Of a stretch of 64,000 nucleotides of DNA, positions 8,918-18,079 are shown one piece after another. The translations under genes were made by a program, and so were the position numbers. The notes under the pieces were generated by a model, which made no database searches, was not told the origin of the DNA, and was given only the letters and a program-made list of their open reading frames with translations. Each line of letters starts with the position of its first letter. Positions within the stretch are counted from its first letter, which is position 1. Origin of the DNA: Prado023 sp963697345 (lineage in GTDB: Bacteria > Actinomycetota > Actinomycetes > S36-B12 > CAIYMF01); NCBI GenBank assembly GCA_963697345.1, contig CAVONS010000001.1:1-64000 (forward strand), in the 5' to 3' direction.

Positions 8918-9863
8918 GCCGATCACCTTCGCCTTCCTAGGCGGTTGAGTTGGGTCCGGCCAAGCGGTCGGACATGGGTTCTGATCGTCCTCTGATCGGG
9001 TGAACTTGAGCCCAGGCGGTGAAGTCGTGGGCTCCCGGAGGGTTGAGCACGAGAGCCGTCGAACTACGGGGGCGCGCGGGTGGTGACACACCCCTTGTGC
9101 GGGTCAGGCCGTGGGCTTCGACGGGCGGTCATCTGGGCCCGCCGGGCCCGGCGGCGCGGCGATCCATCGCCCATGACTCCCATAACGTGGAGGATCTGGC
9201 GGCCGAGGAGTTGGCCATGCACTACGAGGAGGACGAGTCCGCCGCCGGCCTGGGCAACGACGACCTTCCCGAGAACCTGCGCTCAGCGCTGGCTGAGTAG
9301 TCCCGGGTCGGGCTCGAAGCACACAGGGAACGGTCGATCGGCATCGTCGGAAAACCCGACCAGAAACGCACGCGCCCCAAGCCCGAAGCCGATCTGCTCA
9401 AGACAGGTTGCGGGTTGTCCTCTCCCAGCCGGCACGGAAGTGGGGCTGGAATCCCCACATGAACTGCGTGATCGATTACCGCATTCGGCCATCGTTCCCG
9501 ATGAGATCGATGCACGCCATCACCCAGGACTCGTACACGGAAGAGTCCACGGCCCCATCGGGTTGACGGTCGTTGGCCCTGCGTATCCCGGGCGGCACTG
9601 GCTCCGACGTGAGCGTCTACCTGGGCGCAACGCGGCTACTTGACGATTGTGGGTAGGGCCGGTGTCTGGCCAGACTCGGTCCAGGTGCTCGGCGGGAGGC
9701 TCTCTTCGCGGCTGCCCACCAGCGTGATCGGTGTGGCTCTCTACCGGTCTGCGTTCCCGTCGGGCACCGTGCCGGTGCGTGGCTCAAGAGGGGACTGCCC
9801 CGCTCTCAGTAGCAGTGCCCGCCCGGCGTTCTCAACCGACAACGACGGGAAGGGCGAAGCTCA
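8918..9863. other. Long gap with one possible tiny coding fragment
   Basis: From 9187 (GTG) to 9300 a frame encodes an acidic 37-residue peptide ending around NDDLPENLRSALAE with strongly G/C-biased third positions, perhaps the tail of a lost gene. The remainder up to the IS110 transposase at 9864 shows nothing I can support as a gene. The pilin promoter must lie just right of 8917 but I see no clear -35/-10 pair. Confidence 0.35.
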
Positions 9864-11176
9864 TGGCGAGGGTGTTCATCGGGGTTGATCCCCACAAGCT
9901 GTCGGCGACGATCGAGGTGGTCGACGACCGGGAGACGGTGCTGGCGACCGGGCGGTTCACCACGGACAAGGCCGGGTACGCCGCGATGCGACGGCACGTC
10001 GCAGCGTTCCCGGAGCGGATGTGGGCGGTCGAGGGCAGCAACGGTGCCGGGCGCCCGCTGGCGCAGCGGCTGCTCGCTGACGGGGAGACGGTGGTCGACG
10101 TGCCGGCGAAGCTGTCGGCCCGGGCCCGGCTGTTCGACACCGGGCACAACCGCAAGACCGATGCCCACGACGCGCACGCGGTCGCGGTCGTCGCGGTGCG
10201 CACCACGCGGCTTGCGGGTGCTGTCCTACGACAGCGAGCTCGAGGCGCTGCGGATGCTGGTCGACCGCCGCGACGAGCTGACCCGGGCCAGGGTCCAGAC
10301 CGTCAACCGGCTGCACCGGCTGCTGTCCGAGCTGGTTCCCGGGAAGGCCAAGAAGAACATCACCGCAGGTCAGGCCAAGACGATCCTGGCCACCGTGCGC
10401 CCGCGGGACGCTGGCCGGGCAAGACCCGCCGCGGCTCGCGGTCGAGCAGCTCGCCGAGCTGGTCGCGATCGAGAAGAAGATCACCGCCTCCACCAAGGAG
10501 CTCAAGGCCATGGTCCTGGCCCGCGACTCCACCCTGATGGACCTGACCGGGGTCGGGCCCGTGGTGGCCGCGCGGATCCTGGCCGACGTCGGCGACGTCG
10601 CCCGGTTCGCTGACCGCAACCGGTTCGCCTCCTGGACCGGCACCGCCCCCTGGACGCCTCCTCCGGGCGAGCAGATCCGCCACCGGCTGTCCCGGGCCGG
10701 CAACCGGCGGGCCAACCACGTGATCCACATCGCCGCGGTCAGCCAGCTCCGCCACGACACCCCCGGCCGGGCCTACTACCGGCGCAAGCTCGCCGCCGGC
10801 AAGACCCCCATGGAAGCCATGCGCTGCCTCAAGCGACGCATCTCCGACGCCCTCTACCGCCAGCTCGTCAACGACGCCAAGACGGCTGCGGCAGCACGAC
10901 ATGGACGCGGGTCCGGGAGGGCACAGCGGGGCGGCACTTCAATCCAGCGCGGCCGGCTCACACCCGCACACCGGCACTTCGGATCAGCCACAACCCGGAC
11001 CCGCGAAGCAGACGCTACCCGCACCCACCCCGGCACGGAAGACCACGACCTCAAGAACGCTGCAAACCCGCCTCTTGACATCAGAGTCATCCTTCGCCCC
11101 TGGCGGGGCGGCCCGTCCCGGGCTGAAAATGGGCTACCGGTCGCCCGTCGACGTCGTAACCCCTTGGTCCTGTTGA
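9864..11176 (+). pseudogene. IS110-family transposase, broken by three frameshifts
   Basis: Reading across three frame changes reconstructs an IS110 transposase of about 430 residues. The first frame starts MARVFIGVDPHKLSATIEVV, supplies the first catalytic Asp and runs through AVEGSNGAG and NRKTDAHDAHAVA. Near 10210 it shifts to the frame with LEALRMLVDRRDELTRARVQ, near 10405 to the frame with MDLTGVGPVVAARILADVGD and the C-terminal RLSRAGNRRANHVIHIAAV, and near 10897 to a frame reading MDAGPGGHSGAALQSSAAGS, the usual tail in actinobacterial members. The DEDD and C-terminal serine (RAGNRRAN) regions survive. Three separate indels make it inactive. It is a different subfamily from the intact IS110 copy that follows. 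Confidence 0.88.
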
Positions 11177-11289
11177 GGCCGTAACAGAGTCGGGCGCCAG
11201 GAGCTGTGTTGTGGGCCCTTCCATGTTGCTACGAGCACGAGGACTAGATTCGCCGTTTCCCTGCAGCTCCTACGGGCGGCCGCCTGTGT

Positions 11290-12576
11290 GTGTGGTTCCC
11301 GTCGAAGGTGGTGGCCGTGGTGGAAGTTGAGCATGACGATCAAGAGATCATCCAACGGGTCGCAGCGTTGGACATCGGCAAGACCGAACTGGTGTGCTGC
11401 GTGCGGCTGCCCGGCCCGGGCCGGCGACGGCTGCAGGAGGTGCGCACCTTCTCCACGATGACCCGCTCGCTGCTGGCGATGTCGAACTGGCTGACCGGCC
11501 TGGGCGTGAGCAGGGTGGTCATGGAGGCCACCGGCGACTACTGGAAGCCCCCGTTCTACCTGCTGGAGGGCTCCTTCGAGACGTGGCTGGTCAACGCCAA
11601 GGACGTCAAGCACCTGCCGGGTCGTCCCAAGACGGATCGACTCGACGCGGTATGGCTGTGCAAGGTGGCCGAACGACAGATGCTGCGGGCTAGCTTCGTG
11701 CCGCCGGAGCCGATCCGGATGCTGCGCGACCTGACCCGGTACCGGGTCGACCTGATCGGCGCACGGACCGCGGAGAAGCAGCGCGTCGAGAAGCTGTTGG
11801 AGGACGCCCAGATCAAGGTCTCGGTCGTGGCCTCGGACATCTTCGGGGTCTCCGGACGGGCGATGATGGCCGCGCTGATCGCCGGCGAACGCGACCCCGA
11901 CGTCCTGGCCGACATGGCCCGCGGTCGGATGCGCAAGAAGACCACCCAGCTGCGGGAGGCGTTCATCGGTCGGTTCAACAACCATCACGCGTTCCTGCTC
12001 ACCAAGATGCTCGCCCGCATCGACCAGCTCGGCGCCGACATCGCCGACGTCGAAGAACGCATCAGCGACCAGATCGCCCCTTCGGCCGCAGCGGTCGCCC
12101 GCCTCGATGAGATCCCCGGAATCGGCGTGACCGCTGCGCAGGCGATCATCGCCGAGATCGGACTCGACATGGCTCAGTTCCCGACCCCCGCGCACCTGTC
12201 CTCATGGGCGAAGTTCGCGCCCGGGATCAAGGAGTCAGCCGGCCGCAAGAAGGGCAACGGTGCCACCGGCCACGGCAACAGCTACCTGGGCCGAGTCCTG
12301 GGCGAGGCTGCCGTCTCGGCCGGTCGCACCGACACCTTCCTCGGCGAGCGCTACAGGCGGATTGCCCGACGACGTGGAAAGAAGCGAGCCATCGTCGCCG
12401 TCGGACGCTCCATCCTGGTCATCATCTGGCACCTCCTCAACGAGGAGAACACCCAGTTCCACGACCTCGGCCCCGACTACTACGACTCCCGCGTCAACCT
12501 CAACCGCAAGATGCGCAACCACGTCCGCGAACTCCAACACCTCGGCTACCGAGTCACCCTCGAACCCGCCGCATGA
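11290..12576 (+). mobile_element. IS110-family transposase, intact
   Basis: The 428-residue protein is a complete IS110-family (DEDD) transposase. An N-terminal RuvC-like domain has VAALDIGKTELV (first Asp), VVMEATGDYW (Glu) and PKTDRLDAVWLCK (Asp pair). A coiled-coil middle follows, then a C-terminal transposase_20 domain with the helix-hairpin-helix-like LDEIPGIGVTAAQAIIAEIG and SWAKFAPGIKESAGRKKGNG, which carries the serine proposed as nucleophile. IS110 elements lack ordinary terminal inverted repeats and encode a bridge RNA in a flanking non-coding region; the 100 bases before the start and the 240 after the stop are candidates but I see no decisive fold. The GTG at 11290 is the longest start; a GTG near 11311 is also possible. 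Confidence 0.92.
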
Positions 12577-12815
12577 CACGCGTGGTCACCTTCATTTTCG
12601 GACTAGGGGAGCCGATAGGACGCGGCGATACTGGTCGGTGCAGGATGCGCCGGCGCTGGTGGACCTGGCAAGGTCCGGGTCTGTCGAAGGTATGCAGTTC
12701 GAAGCGCAGGCCGAGGGCGTTGGTGACCTTCAGGTTGGCTGCCCAGGTCGGGTTTCCGTCGGCAGAGAGCGCTCTGCTTGGCCCGTCGCGGTTCCCCTGT
12801 CGGGCGATCCTGACG

Positions 12816-13419
12816 TTACTGCGTGACGAGGAGCTGGGAAGGTCGTGTCCCGCTGAGGGCGACCCAGAGGTCCTCGTGGTCGCACATCAACCGGACGCGC
12901 AGCATCCGCCCGGCGACGATGGTGTGATCAGCTGAGCCCACGACGATGTCGCGAGTCACCCAGTCGGCTACGCCGCGGTTCCACTTGTCGACGTGGACGT
13001 TCACGCTGCTGGCGATCGTTGTGCAGCCTGTCCCGTCGGCGGCGCAGTCGAGCACCCAGATCGAGTAGTCGACGGCCTTGCTCGACTCGAATTGTGCGAC
13101 GGTGCTCCAGAGCCGGAGCGAGACGGGCCCGTTCAGGACCAAGTCCGAGGACGTGGTCATGCTCCAATGCTGGAACTCGTCCGGGTCTGTGTTGGACAGT
13201 TTCTCGTTGCCCTTTTTGATGGTCAGGCCTTCGAGGGTGTCGCCATCGTGGTCGGGTTCGGGATCGGCGGCGCTGGGCGCCGTGGTCGTGAGGTCCCAAT
13301 CGCTGGCCGACGCGCCAGTCGTGCCCAAGTACAACGAGGTCTCCGACCAGGAGGCGCCGACAAGGATCGTCACGGTCGCGGTGTCGGCGCGGCCGGTGCC
13401 ATCATCGACCGTGTACTCG
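12816..13419 (-). pseudogene. C-terminal part of the HD-GYP/cadherin-like protein, out of frame
   Basis: This segment continues the protein encoded at 13420-15351 in a shifted frame. It begins FEYTVDDGTGRADTATVTIL, which completes the unfinished cadherin/VCBS-like repeat upstream, then gives about 190 residues of a beta-rich domain (ETSLYLGTTG, LTIKKGNEKL, MTTSSDLVLNGPVSLRLWST, IVAGRMLRVRL). That region looks like an exported carbohydrate- or lipid-facing beta-sandwich, but I do not recognise a named family. The break lies at GAAA (13419-13422 on the plus strand): one A fewer would restore a single reading frame. Confidence 0.8.
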
Positions 13420-15351
13420 AAAGCTGTCGGTCCCGGCGAACAACGGGTTCGGCGTGTACACGAACGAACCGTCGACCCCCAGCGCGACACTGCCGGCCGT
13501 CGGCGGTGTCGACACACTGGGGGTCAGCGTGTCGCCGTCCTCGTCGCTGTCGTTGGCCAGGACGCCGGGAAGGACGGTCGTGAGCGTCCCCCCGGCGACG
13601 GTGACGTACGAATCATCATCAGCCACCGGGGCGTCGGGGGTGGGGGTGACCGTGACGACCACCGTGGCCGACGCGGTCTGGCCGGTGCTGTCGGCGAGGG
13701 CCACCGGCGCGTCGGGGGTCGGGGTGACCGTGACGACTACCGTGGCCGAGCCAACCTGGCCGGTGCTGTCGGCGACGATGTAGTCCACGGTCTGGGTGCC
13801 GTTGCTGTCCGGTGCCGGGGTGTAGCCGACGGTCACGCCGTCGGTGCTGGCGGTCCCATCCGTGGCCGACACCCCGGTGATGGTCAACGGGTCACCGTCA
13901 GCATCCGAGTCGTTGCCCAGCACCAGGATCCCCGACACGGTGGCGTCCTCATCGACCACCGCCACATCATCAACGGCCACCGGGGCATCGGGGGTCGGGG
14001 TGACCGTGACCACATGCGACGCTGGCCCGGGTGGGCTGGCCCTGACTTCCACCGTCGCGACGTCCTTGTCGTTCGGTGTGTCCTCAGGGCTCGCCGCGGC
14101 CTCGTCGTTCGGGGTGGGGCTACGGAGGGGGGCGGCCGTCGGCTCCACAGCGGGGGGCATGGCGGGAGCCATCGTTGGTGACGGTTCCGGAGTCGTGGGC
14201 TCGACGACCGCGACGATCTCGGCAGCGGCAGCGGCAACAGGCGGCAGCGAGTCGTGGCCCCCCAGCGGCTCGCTGAGCACGCCCGTGGCGAGCAGGACGG
14301 CGGCGGTCGCCGCGACACCGGCCGCTGCGCCAGCTGCTGGACTGAGCGGGATTCGGCCGACCACCGGGAGATTGGCGAACCAGGACAGCGGACCCATGGC
14401 CAGTCGGAGACGACCCAACGAGATGTTGAGGAATGCCCGCACCACCGTGGGGTCGAAATGGGTTCCGGCGCATCGGGCGAGTTCCTGGCGGGCCTCGACG
14501 GGACCATTCGCCGTCTTGTACGAGCGAGCGCTCGTGATGACGTCGAAGACGTCGGCAACCGAGACGATCCGCGCGGCCAGGCTGATCTCGTCCCCGGCGA
14601 GCCCGGCCGGGTACCCCCTGCCGTCCCAGCGTTCGTGGTGCTCACCGACGCCGTCGACCCAGCCGCCGAGCCAGCCGCGCAACGGTGCGCAAAGCTCTGC
14701 GCCCAGGGCGGCGTGCCGCTTGATGACCTCGTACTCGTCGTCCGTGAGCTGACCGGGCTTGTTCAGGATCTCCTTGGGGACGAAGATCTTGCCCACGTCG
14801 TGGAGCAGACCGGCCCAGGTCAGCATCTCGAGGTCCGCGGGTCGGAGGTTCAGCTCATCGCCGATCATGTTGCAGTAGGCGCGCACCCGGTCGGCGTGGC
14901 CTCGGGTGATGTGATCGTGCTGGCTGAGCGCCGCGACCAGCTCGATCAGGACCTCGGCTGCGCGGACCGGGTCATCGGGCAGCCCGGTGCGCTTGATCTC
15001 CGCCACCCGTTCCTCGAGCTGTTCGACGGTCTGCGTTCGCATGGCGGACTGGAAGCGTGAAGGCGCCCGGTCGGGGAAGACCAGCGACAGCTGGAGCAGG
15101 GCGGCGAGTGGGAGCAGACGCCTGGCCAACCTGTCGACCACGACGAGGACGCCCGTGGCCACCACGGTGAGCGCCGCGAACCAGATCAGCGCCGGGCCGA
15201 GGCCGTACGGCCGGGGCACGGCCCGGGCGATCAGGTACGTCACGAGCGAGGAGATGATGATGGGCGACACCCAGGCGACGGTTCGGAGGATCGCGGAGGC
15301 GCGCGGGTGGCTGGCCCACCGTCCCGCGTTCGGATGCTCGTCCGACCCCAA
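13402..15351 (-). CDS. Membrane HD-GYP domain protein with extracellular cadherin-like repeats (frameshifted)
   Basis: This 649-residue reading frame starts at TTG 15351 behind GGGGGGACGAGC. Transmembrane helices lie at about 25-45 and 52-75, with a third at about 338-358. Between the second and third is an HD-GYP phosphohydrolase domain (140-310): HDHITRGHADR, HDVGK (184-188), HHERWDGRGYP (238-248) and VSVADVFDVITSARSYK. HD-GYP proteins usually degrade cyclic di-GMP. After the third helix comes a Pro/Thr/Ala linker and repeats with VTVTPTPDAPVA and D-x-D-x-DGD calcium-type loops, predicted outside. The frame then runs off after FAGTDSF because of one extra A at 13419-13422; the natural C-terminus is in the adjacent frame. 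It may sense a surface cue and lower c-di-GMP, plausibly affecting the nearby pili (inference). Confidence 0.85.
   Translation of the reverse strand: MGSDEHPNAGRWASHPRASAILRTVAWVSPIIISSLVTYLIARAVPRPYGLGPALIWFAALTVVATGVLVVVDRLARRLLPLAALLQLSLVFPDRAPSRFQSAMRTQTVEQLEERVAEIKRTGLPDDPVRAAEVLIELVAALSQHDHITRGHADRVRAYCNMIGDELNLRPADLEMLTWAGLLHDVGKIFVPKEILNKPGQLTDDEYEVIKRHAALGAELCAPLRGWLGGWVDGVGEHHERWDGRGYPAGLAGDEISLAARIVSVADVFDVITSARSYKTANGPVEARQELARCAGTHFDPTVVRAFLNISLGRLRLAMGPLSWFANLPVVGRIPLSPAAGAAAGVAATAAVLLATGVLSEPLGGHDSLPPVAAAAAEIVAVVEPTTPEPSPTMAPAMPPAVEPTAAPLRSPTPNDEAAASPEDTPNDKDVATVEVRASPPGPASHVVTVTPTPDAPVAVDDVAVVDEDATVSGILVLGNDSDADGDPLTITGVSATDGTASTDGVTVGYTPAPDSNGTQTVDYIVADSTGQVGSATVVVTVTPTPDAPVALADSTGQTASATVVVTVTPTPDAPVADDDSYVTVAGGTLTTVLPGVLANDSDEDGDTLTPSVSTPPTAGSVALGVDGSFVYTPNPLFAGTDSFRVHGR
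13622..13777. repeat. 78-bp tandem repeat within the cadherin-like region
   Basis: Two adjacent near-identical units with period 78 bp begin at 13622 and 13700. Each encodes 26 residues including VVTVTPTPDAPVA and STGQ. This is an in-frame unit duplication that shortens one repeat relative to the others and marks a segment prone to length change. Confidence 0.7.
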
Positions 15352-16009
15352 GCTCGTCCCCCCTCTCGAACACCGGCGCCATGTGGCGTATCGGCATTCC
15401 GCGCCGGGGACATGAACGGCCGCTGGCCTGCACGCGACGCTCCAGGATCCACTGACGGTGGCAGTCGGGTGACGGCAGCAGTAGCCGGTGTTGGCTCACG
15501 CCAAGGACCGCTGTGTGCATCGGTCTGTGCGATAGAACGCCCGAGAATGACAACCCTTCGGGTCAATGAGGGCCGTTCCCATCCCGGCGGGCAGCGTGCC
15601 ACAAGACGAACCCTCGACGAGTACGCCGCAGGTCAGCAGGCGCACTCCCGCTCGAGCGTCGCGCAAGCGCCCGCCCGGAGCGATCACCGGCCGACCGGAG
15701 GCAAACCGCCTCGCCGGGTCCGCGTCAAGCCGCGTCATAGTGGGCGGTGTGCAGCAACCTAGGGCCGGGCACCCTCGGCCGAATGGATACTTCGATCGCC
15801 CTGATGCCTGCGCGGTCCGAACCCCCGCCGAGCCGCCATCACGCCGCACTCGTCGTGGCCGCGGGCAACGTCTCGCAAGTTGCCCATCCCAAGCTCGATG
15901 GCGCTGCCAGGACCCTCGATGTCGGCACCAACCCAGAGGTCGACCAACGTCCGCAGCCGTTCGCACCAGTCCGATGTTGGCAGATGTTGGCAACAATCTG
16001 CCAACATCA
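15352..16009. other. Gap before the island, with a segment resembling the island's right end
   Basis: From 15352 to about 15830 I see no gene. From about 15840 to 16008 the DNA, read on the plus strand, encodes a segment with DPEV/NPEV-x-x-RP-x-x-F-x-x-VRC that parallels 43040-43215 next to the right direct repeat (for example a shared 12-mer ACCCAGAGGTCG). A perfect hairpin, GATGTTGGCAG at 15974-15984 against CTGCCAACATC at about 15998-16008, ends the stretch. This looks like the decayed end of an earlier related integration. Confidence 0.45.
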
Positions 16010-16014
16010 ACGCC

Positions 16015-16050
16015 AGAGGCCAGTCCTCGGTCTCCCGGGAACTGGCCTCT
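16015..16050 (-). terminator. tRNA terminator hairpin, left copy
   Basis: AGAGGCCAGT pairs perfectly with ACTGGCCTCT across a 16-base loop. On the minus strand it lies just downstream of the tRNA CCA end, the position of a transcription terminator. It is contained in the att repeat. Confidence 0.6.
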
Positions 16051-16065
16051 GACCTGCTACGACAT

Positions 16066-16113
16066 TGGTAGCGGGGGCAGGATTTGAACCTGCGACCTCT
16101 GGGTTATGAGCCC
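16066..16113 (-). pseudogene. tRNA-fMet 3' half (integration scar)
   Basis: Forty-eight bases identical to the 3' part of the intact tRNA at 43278-43354: CCA end, acceptor 3' strand, T-arm, variable loop and anticodon stem-loop. The D-arm and acceptor 5' strand are missing, so it cannot fold as a tRNA. It represents the original chromosomal 3' end displaced by the island. Confidence 0.88.
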
Positions 16114-16264
16114 TGCCGGTGCGCATTCTGCGCCCACTCCGCTGTGTGGAGATGACATCAGCGTCGCAGGTCAGCGGCCGGTTGAGTGTTCGTCGTGGTC
16201 CGTGCGAGTCCGCACCAGTTCGGCCGGTCCTGCCGACATTCTGCGGACGTTTCGAGGGGTGCCC

Positions 16265-16360
16265 ATGGCGTGGCTGAGGAAGCGCCGCGGCCCTGATGGA
16301 CGCATCCGCTACCAGGGAAGCTACCGCGATCCCAGCGGCCTCGGCCCCAAGAAGGAGGGA
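16265..16360 (+). pseudogene. Tyrosine integrase N-terminal stub
   Basis: The ATG at 16265 opens a frame reading MAWLRKRRGPDGRIRYQG, then YRDPSG. This is the start of the arm-type DNA-binding domain of actinophage and island tyrosine integrases, which typically open with a short basic strand, K-x-x-G-x-W-x-x-R-x-R-D-x-x-G. After about 32 residues similarity ends, just where the convergent DUF4255-AAA gene finishes (16365). Its location beside attL, reading inward, is standard for island integrases. The catalytic R-H-x-x-R-Y domain is gone. Confidence 0.6.
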
Positions 16361-16364
16361 CTGG

Positions 16365-17807
16365 TCAGGCGTCGGACCCCGGTGTTATCCAGGCGGAGAA
16401 GTCGGACGCTGTGTAGGTACGGCCCATCTTGCGGAGCTCGTCCCTGGCGGCGACATGGAGCAGGTCCATGGAGAGGACTCCATCTCCCGCTGCGGCGAGG
16501 AAAGCGCCATTGACGGCGATGCTGCGGATCTGGCCGCCGGTAAATGGGGGCGTTGCGAGCGCTTCGAAGTCCAGCGAATCGAGCCCTTCCAGGCCCTTGG
16601 CAGACGGATCGGCCCCGGCCCTGGGGAAGATGCCCTTCCAGATGCTCAGACGCTGCTCCGCGCCAGGGAACGGGAAAGTGACGATGAAGCGCAGTCGTCG
16701 GAGGAACGCGCTGTCCACCGCGCTCTTCCTGTTGGTGGTCAGGATCGCGAGGCCCGAATATGCCTCCATGCGCTGGAGCAGGTAGCTGACCTCGACGTTG
16801 GCGTACCGGACGTGGCTGTCTTGCACTTCGCTGCGCTTGCCGAAGATCGCGTCGGCCTCATCGAAGAGCAGCACGGCACTGCTCTCCTCGGCGACGTCGA
16901 ACACGCGCTTCAGATTCTTCTCAGTCTCACCGATGTACGTGCTGACCAAAGTGCCGAGGTCGATCCGATACAGATCGAGATGCAGCTGTTTGGCAAGGGC
17001 CTGGGCGGCCATGGTCTTGCCGGTGCCGCTCTCGCCCACGAACAGGGCGGTGACTCCGAGGTAGCCCGGGAGCCGCTGGCGGAAGCCGTAGTTGTCGTAG
17101 ACGGTGTCGCGGAGGAGCACCTGGTCGCGTATCTGGACCAGGATGCACTTCTGGTCGTCGGGGAGTTGGACGTCGTCAAGCCAAGTCTCCCGAACTAGTC
17201 GCTGCTCGACTACCGGCGAACTGATCGGCAGCTCGTCAACGTCCCTAGCCTGCACAGGTGACGCGCGCGTGGTGGGCTCGGAATCGATCAGCACGACGCC
17301 GGCCTTGTAGCCCACTGAGAGCTGGAGTGGACCCTGCACGAGGACGGACCAGATCTTGGAGAGCTCCTCCAGACTGAGTGACGACATGGTGAGACGCACC
17401 TGCGCGACTTCGTCCTTCAAGCCGGAGTCGGCCCGAAAGCGCTCAACGCCCGCAACCTCGACCTCCGCGCTGCGGAGCACCGGTGAGGTGTGCAGCGAGG
17501 TGACCGCCAGATCGAGCATGCGCTGTGGGACGAGGTCGTCTTCATCGCCGGTGAAGCTGAGCAGATAGTGAAGGTCTAGCGTCGCCGCGGGCCCGTCATC
17601 CGAGTCCTTCTGTGGCCGGTTGCGCAGTTGCGGGCCTTCTGAGACGCGGTAGAGGTAGATGGATACCTGGCTCTGCGACTGGCCGTCATTCACCTCTGGT
17701 CGCCGAGCCACGACTTGCACGGCTGGGAAGTCTGTGCAGATTGCCTCAGTCAGCCGTCGGCGCAGGCCCTCTGTAACGACGGCAATAGCACTCTGGCTGG
17801 CCACCAC
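16365..17807 (-). CDS. DUF4255 (Pvc16-like) - AAA+ ATPase (Pvc15-like) fusion
   Basis: The 480-residue product joins two injection-system parts. Residues about 3-180 resemble DUF4255, the Pvc16/tail-terminator family: IYLYRVSEGPQLRN, LDLHYLLSFTGDE, and the typical end LQLSVGYKAGVVLIDSEP. Residues about 200-480 form an AAA+ ATPase with Walker A GESGTGKT (258-265), Walker B LLFDEADA (313-320), sensor-1 LTTNRK (356-361) and a nearby arginine pair (FLRRLRF). This matches the Pvc15-type ATPases found next to Pvc16 in extracellular contractile injection systems. I chose GTG 17807 because GGGAGGGG precedes it; GTG 17804 is equally possible. Separate genes are usual, so the fusion is notable. No tube or baseplate gene accompanies it. 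Confidence 0.82.
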   Translation of the reverse strand: MVASQSAIAVVTEGLRRRLTEAICTDFPAVQVVARRPEVNDGQSQSQVSIYLYRVSEGPQLRNRPQKDSDDGPAATLDLHYLLSFTGDEDDLVPQRMLDLAVTSLHTSPVLRSAEVEVAGVERFRADSGLKDEVAQVRLTMSSLSLEELSKIWSVLVQGPLQLSVGYKAGVVLIDSEPTTRASPVQARDVDELPISSPVVEQRLVRETWLDDVQLPDDQKCILVQIRDQVLLRDTVYDNYGFRQRLPGYLGVTALFVGESGTGKTMAAQALAKQLHLDLYRIDLGTLVSTYIGETEKNLKRVFDVAEESSAVLLFDEADAIFGKRSEVQDSHVRYANVEVSYLLQRMEAYSGLAILTTNRKSAVDSAFLRRLRFIVTFPFPGAEQRLSIWKGIFPRAGADPSAKGLEGLDSLDFEALATPPFTGGQIRSIAVNGAFLAAAGDGVLSMDLLHVAARDELRKMGRTYTASDFSAWITPGSDA

Positions 17808-18079
17808 CGCCCCTCCCTTGCGCCGACGCAGGTTATCGGTGAGCGGTAGGACCGCCGGATTCCAGAACATGGTAGGCCACTCAGGTACGCCACCCGGTGG
17901 TGAGCGACATCTCTGGCCGCACGGCCGCCGTGGATGCCGCACGTGTTACCGCCTGATGCGCTGGCGGTAGCCTTCGGTGTCGCGTTGCGCCTGGGCGGCG
18001 CCGTCGATGCTGCGGGGCTGGCCGGGATGTCCTGGTGGTCCGAGCCTCCCTCCGCCTGCCCTGCGCCGCCGGACCGGAA

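Larger units (their letters stand above)
16010..16113. repeat. Left attachment-site repeat (attL)
   Basis: This 104-bp sequence is identical to 43222-43325, offset 27212. It carries a hairpin, the CCA end, acceptor 3' strand, T-arm, variable loop and anticodon arm (ending GGGTTATGAGCCC) of tRNA-fMet. Beyond 16113 the sequence diverges (TGCCGGTGCG) so no 5' half of the tRNA is present. The coordinates could be off by one base. Confidence 0.88.

Noticed and set aside
12577..12815. Gene remnant right of the intact IS110
   Set aside because: A minus-strand stretch reads plausibly for about 25 residues (ANLKVTNALGLRFEL) but has no start, no continuation and no recognisable family.
16066..16113. 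Possible second tRNA-Met gene
   Set aside because: Only 48 bases match; the D-arm and acceptor 5' strand are absent, so it is an integration scar.
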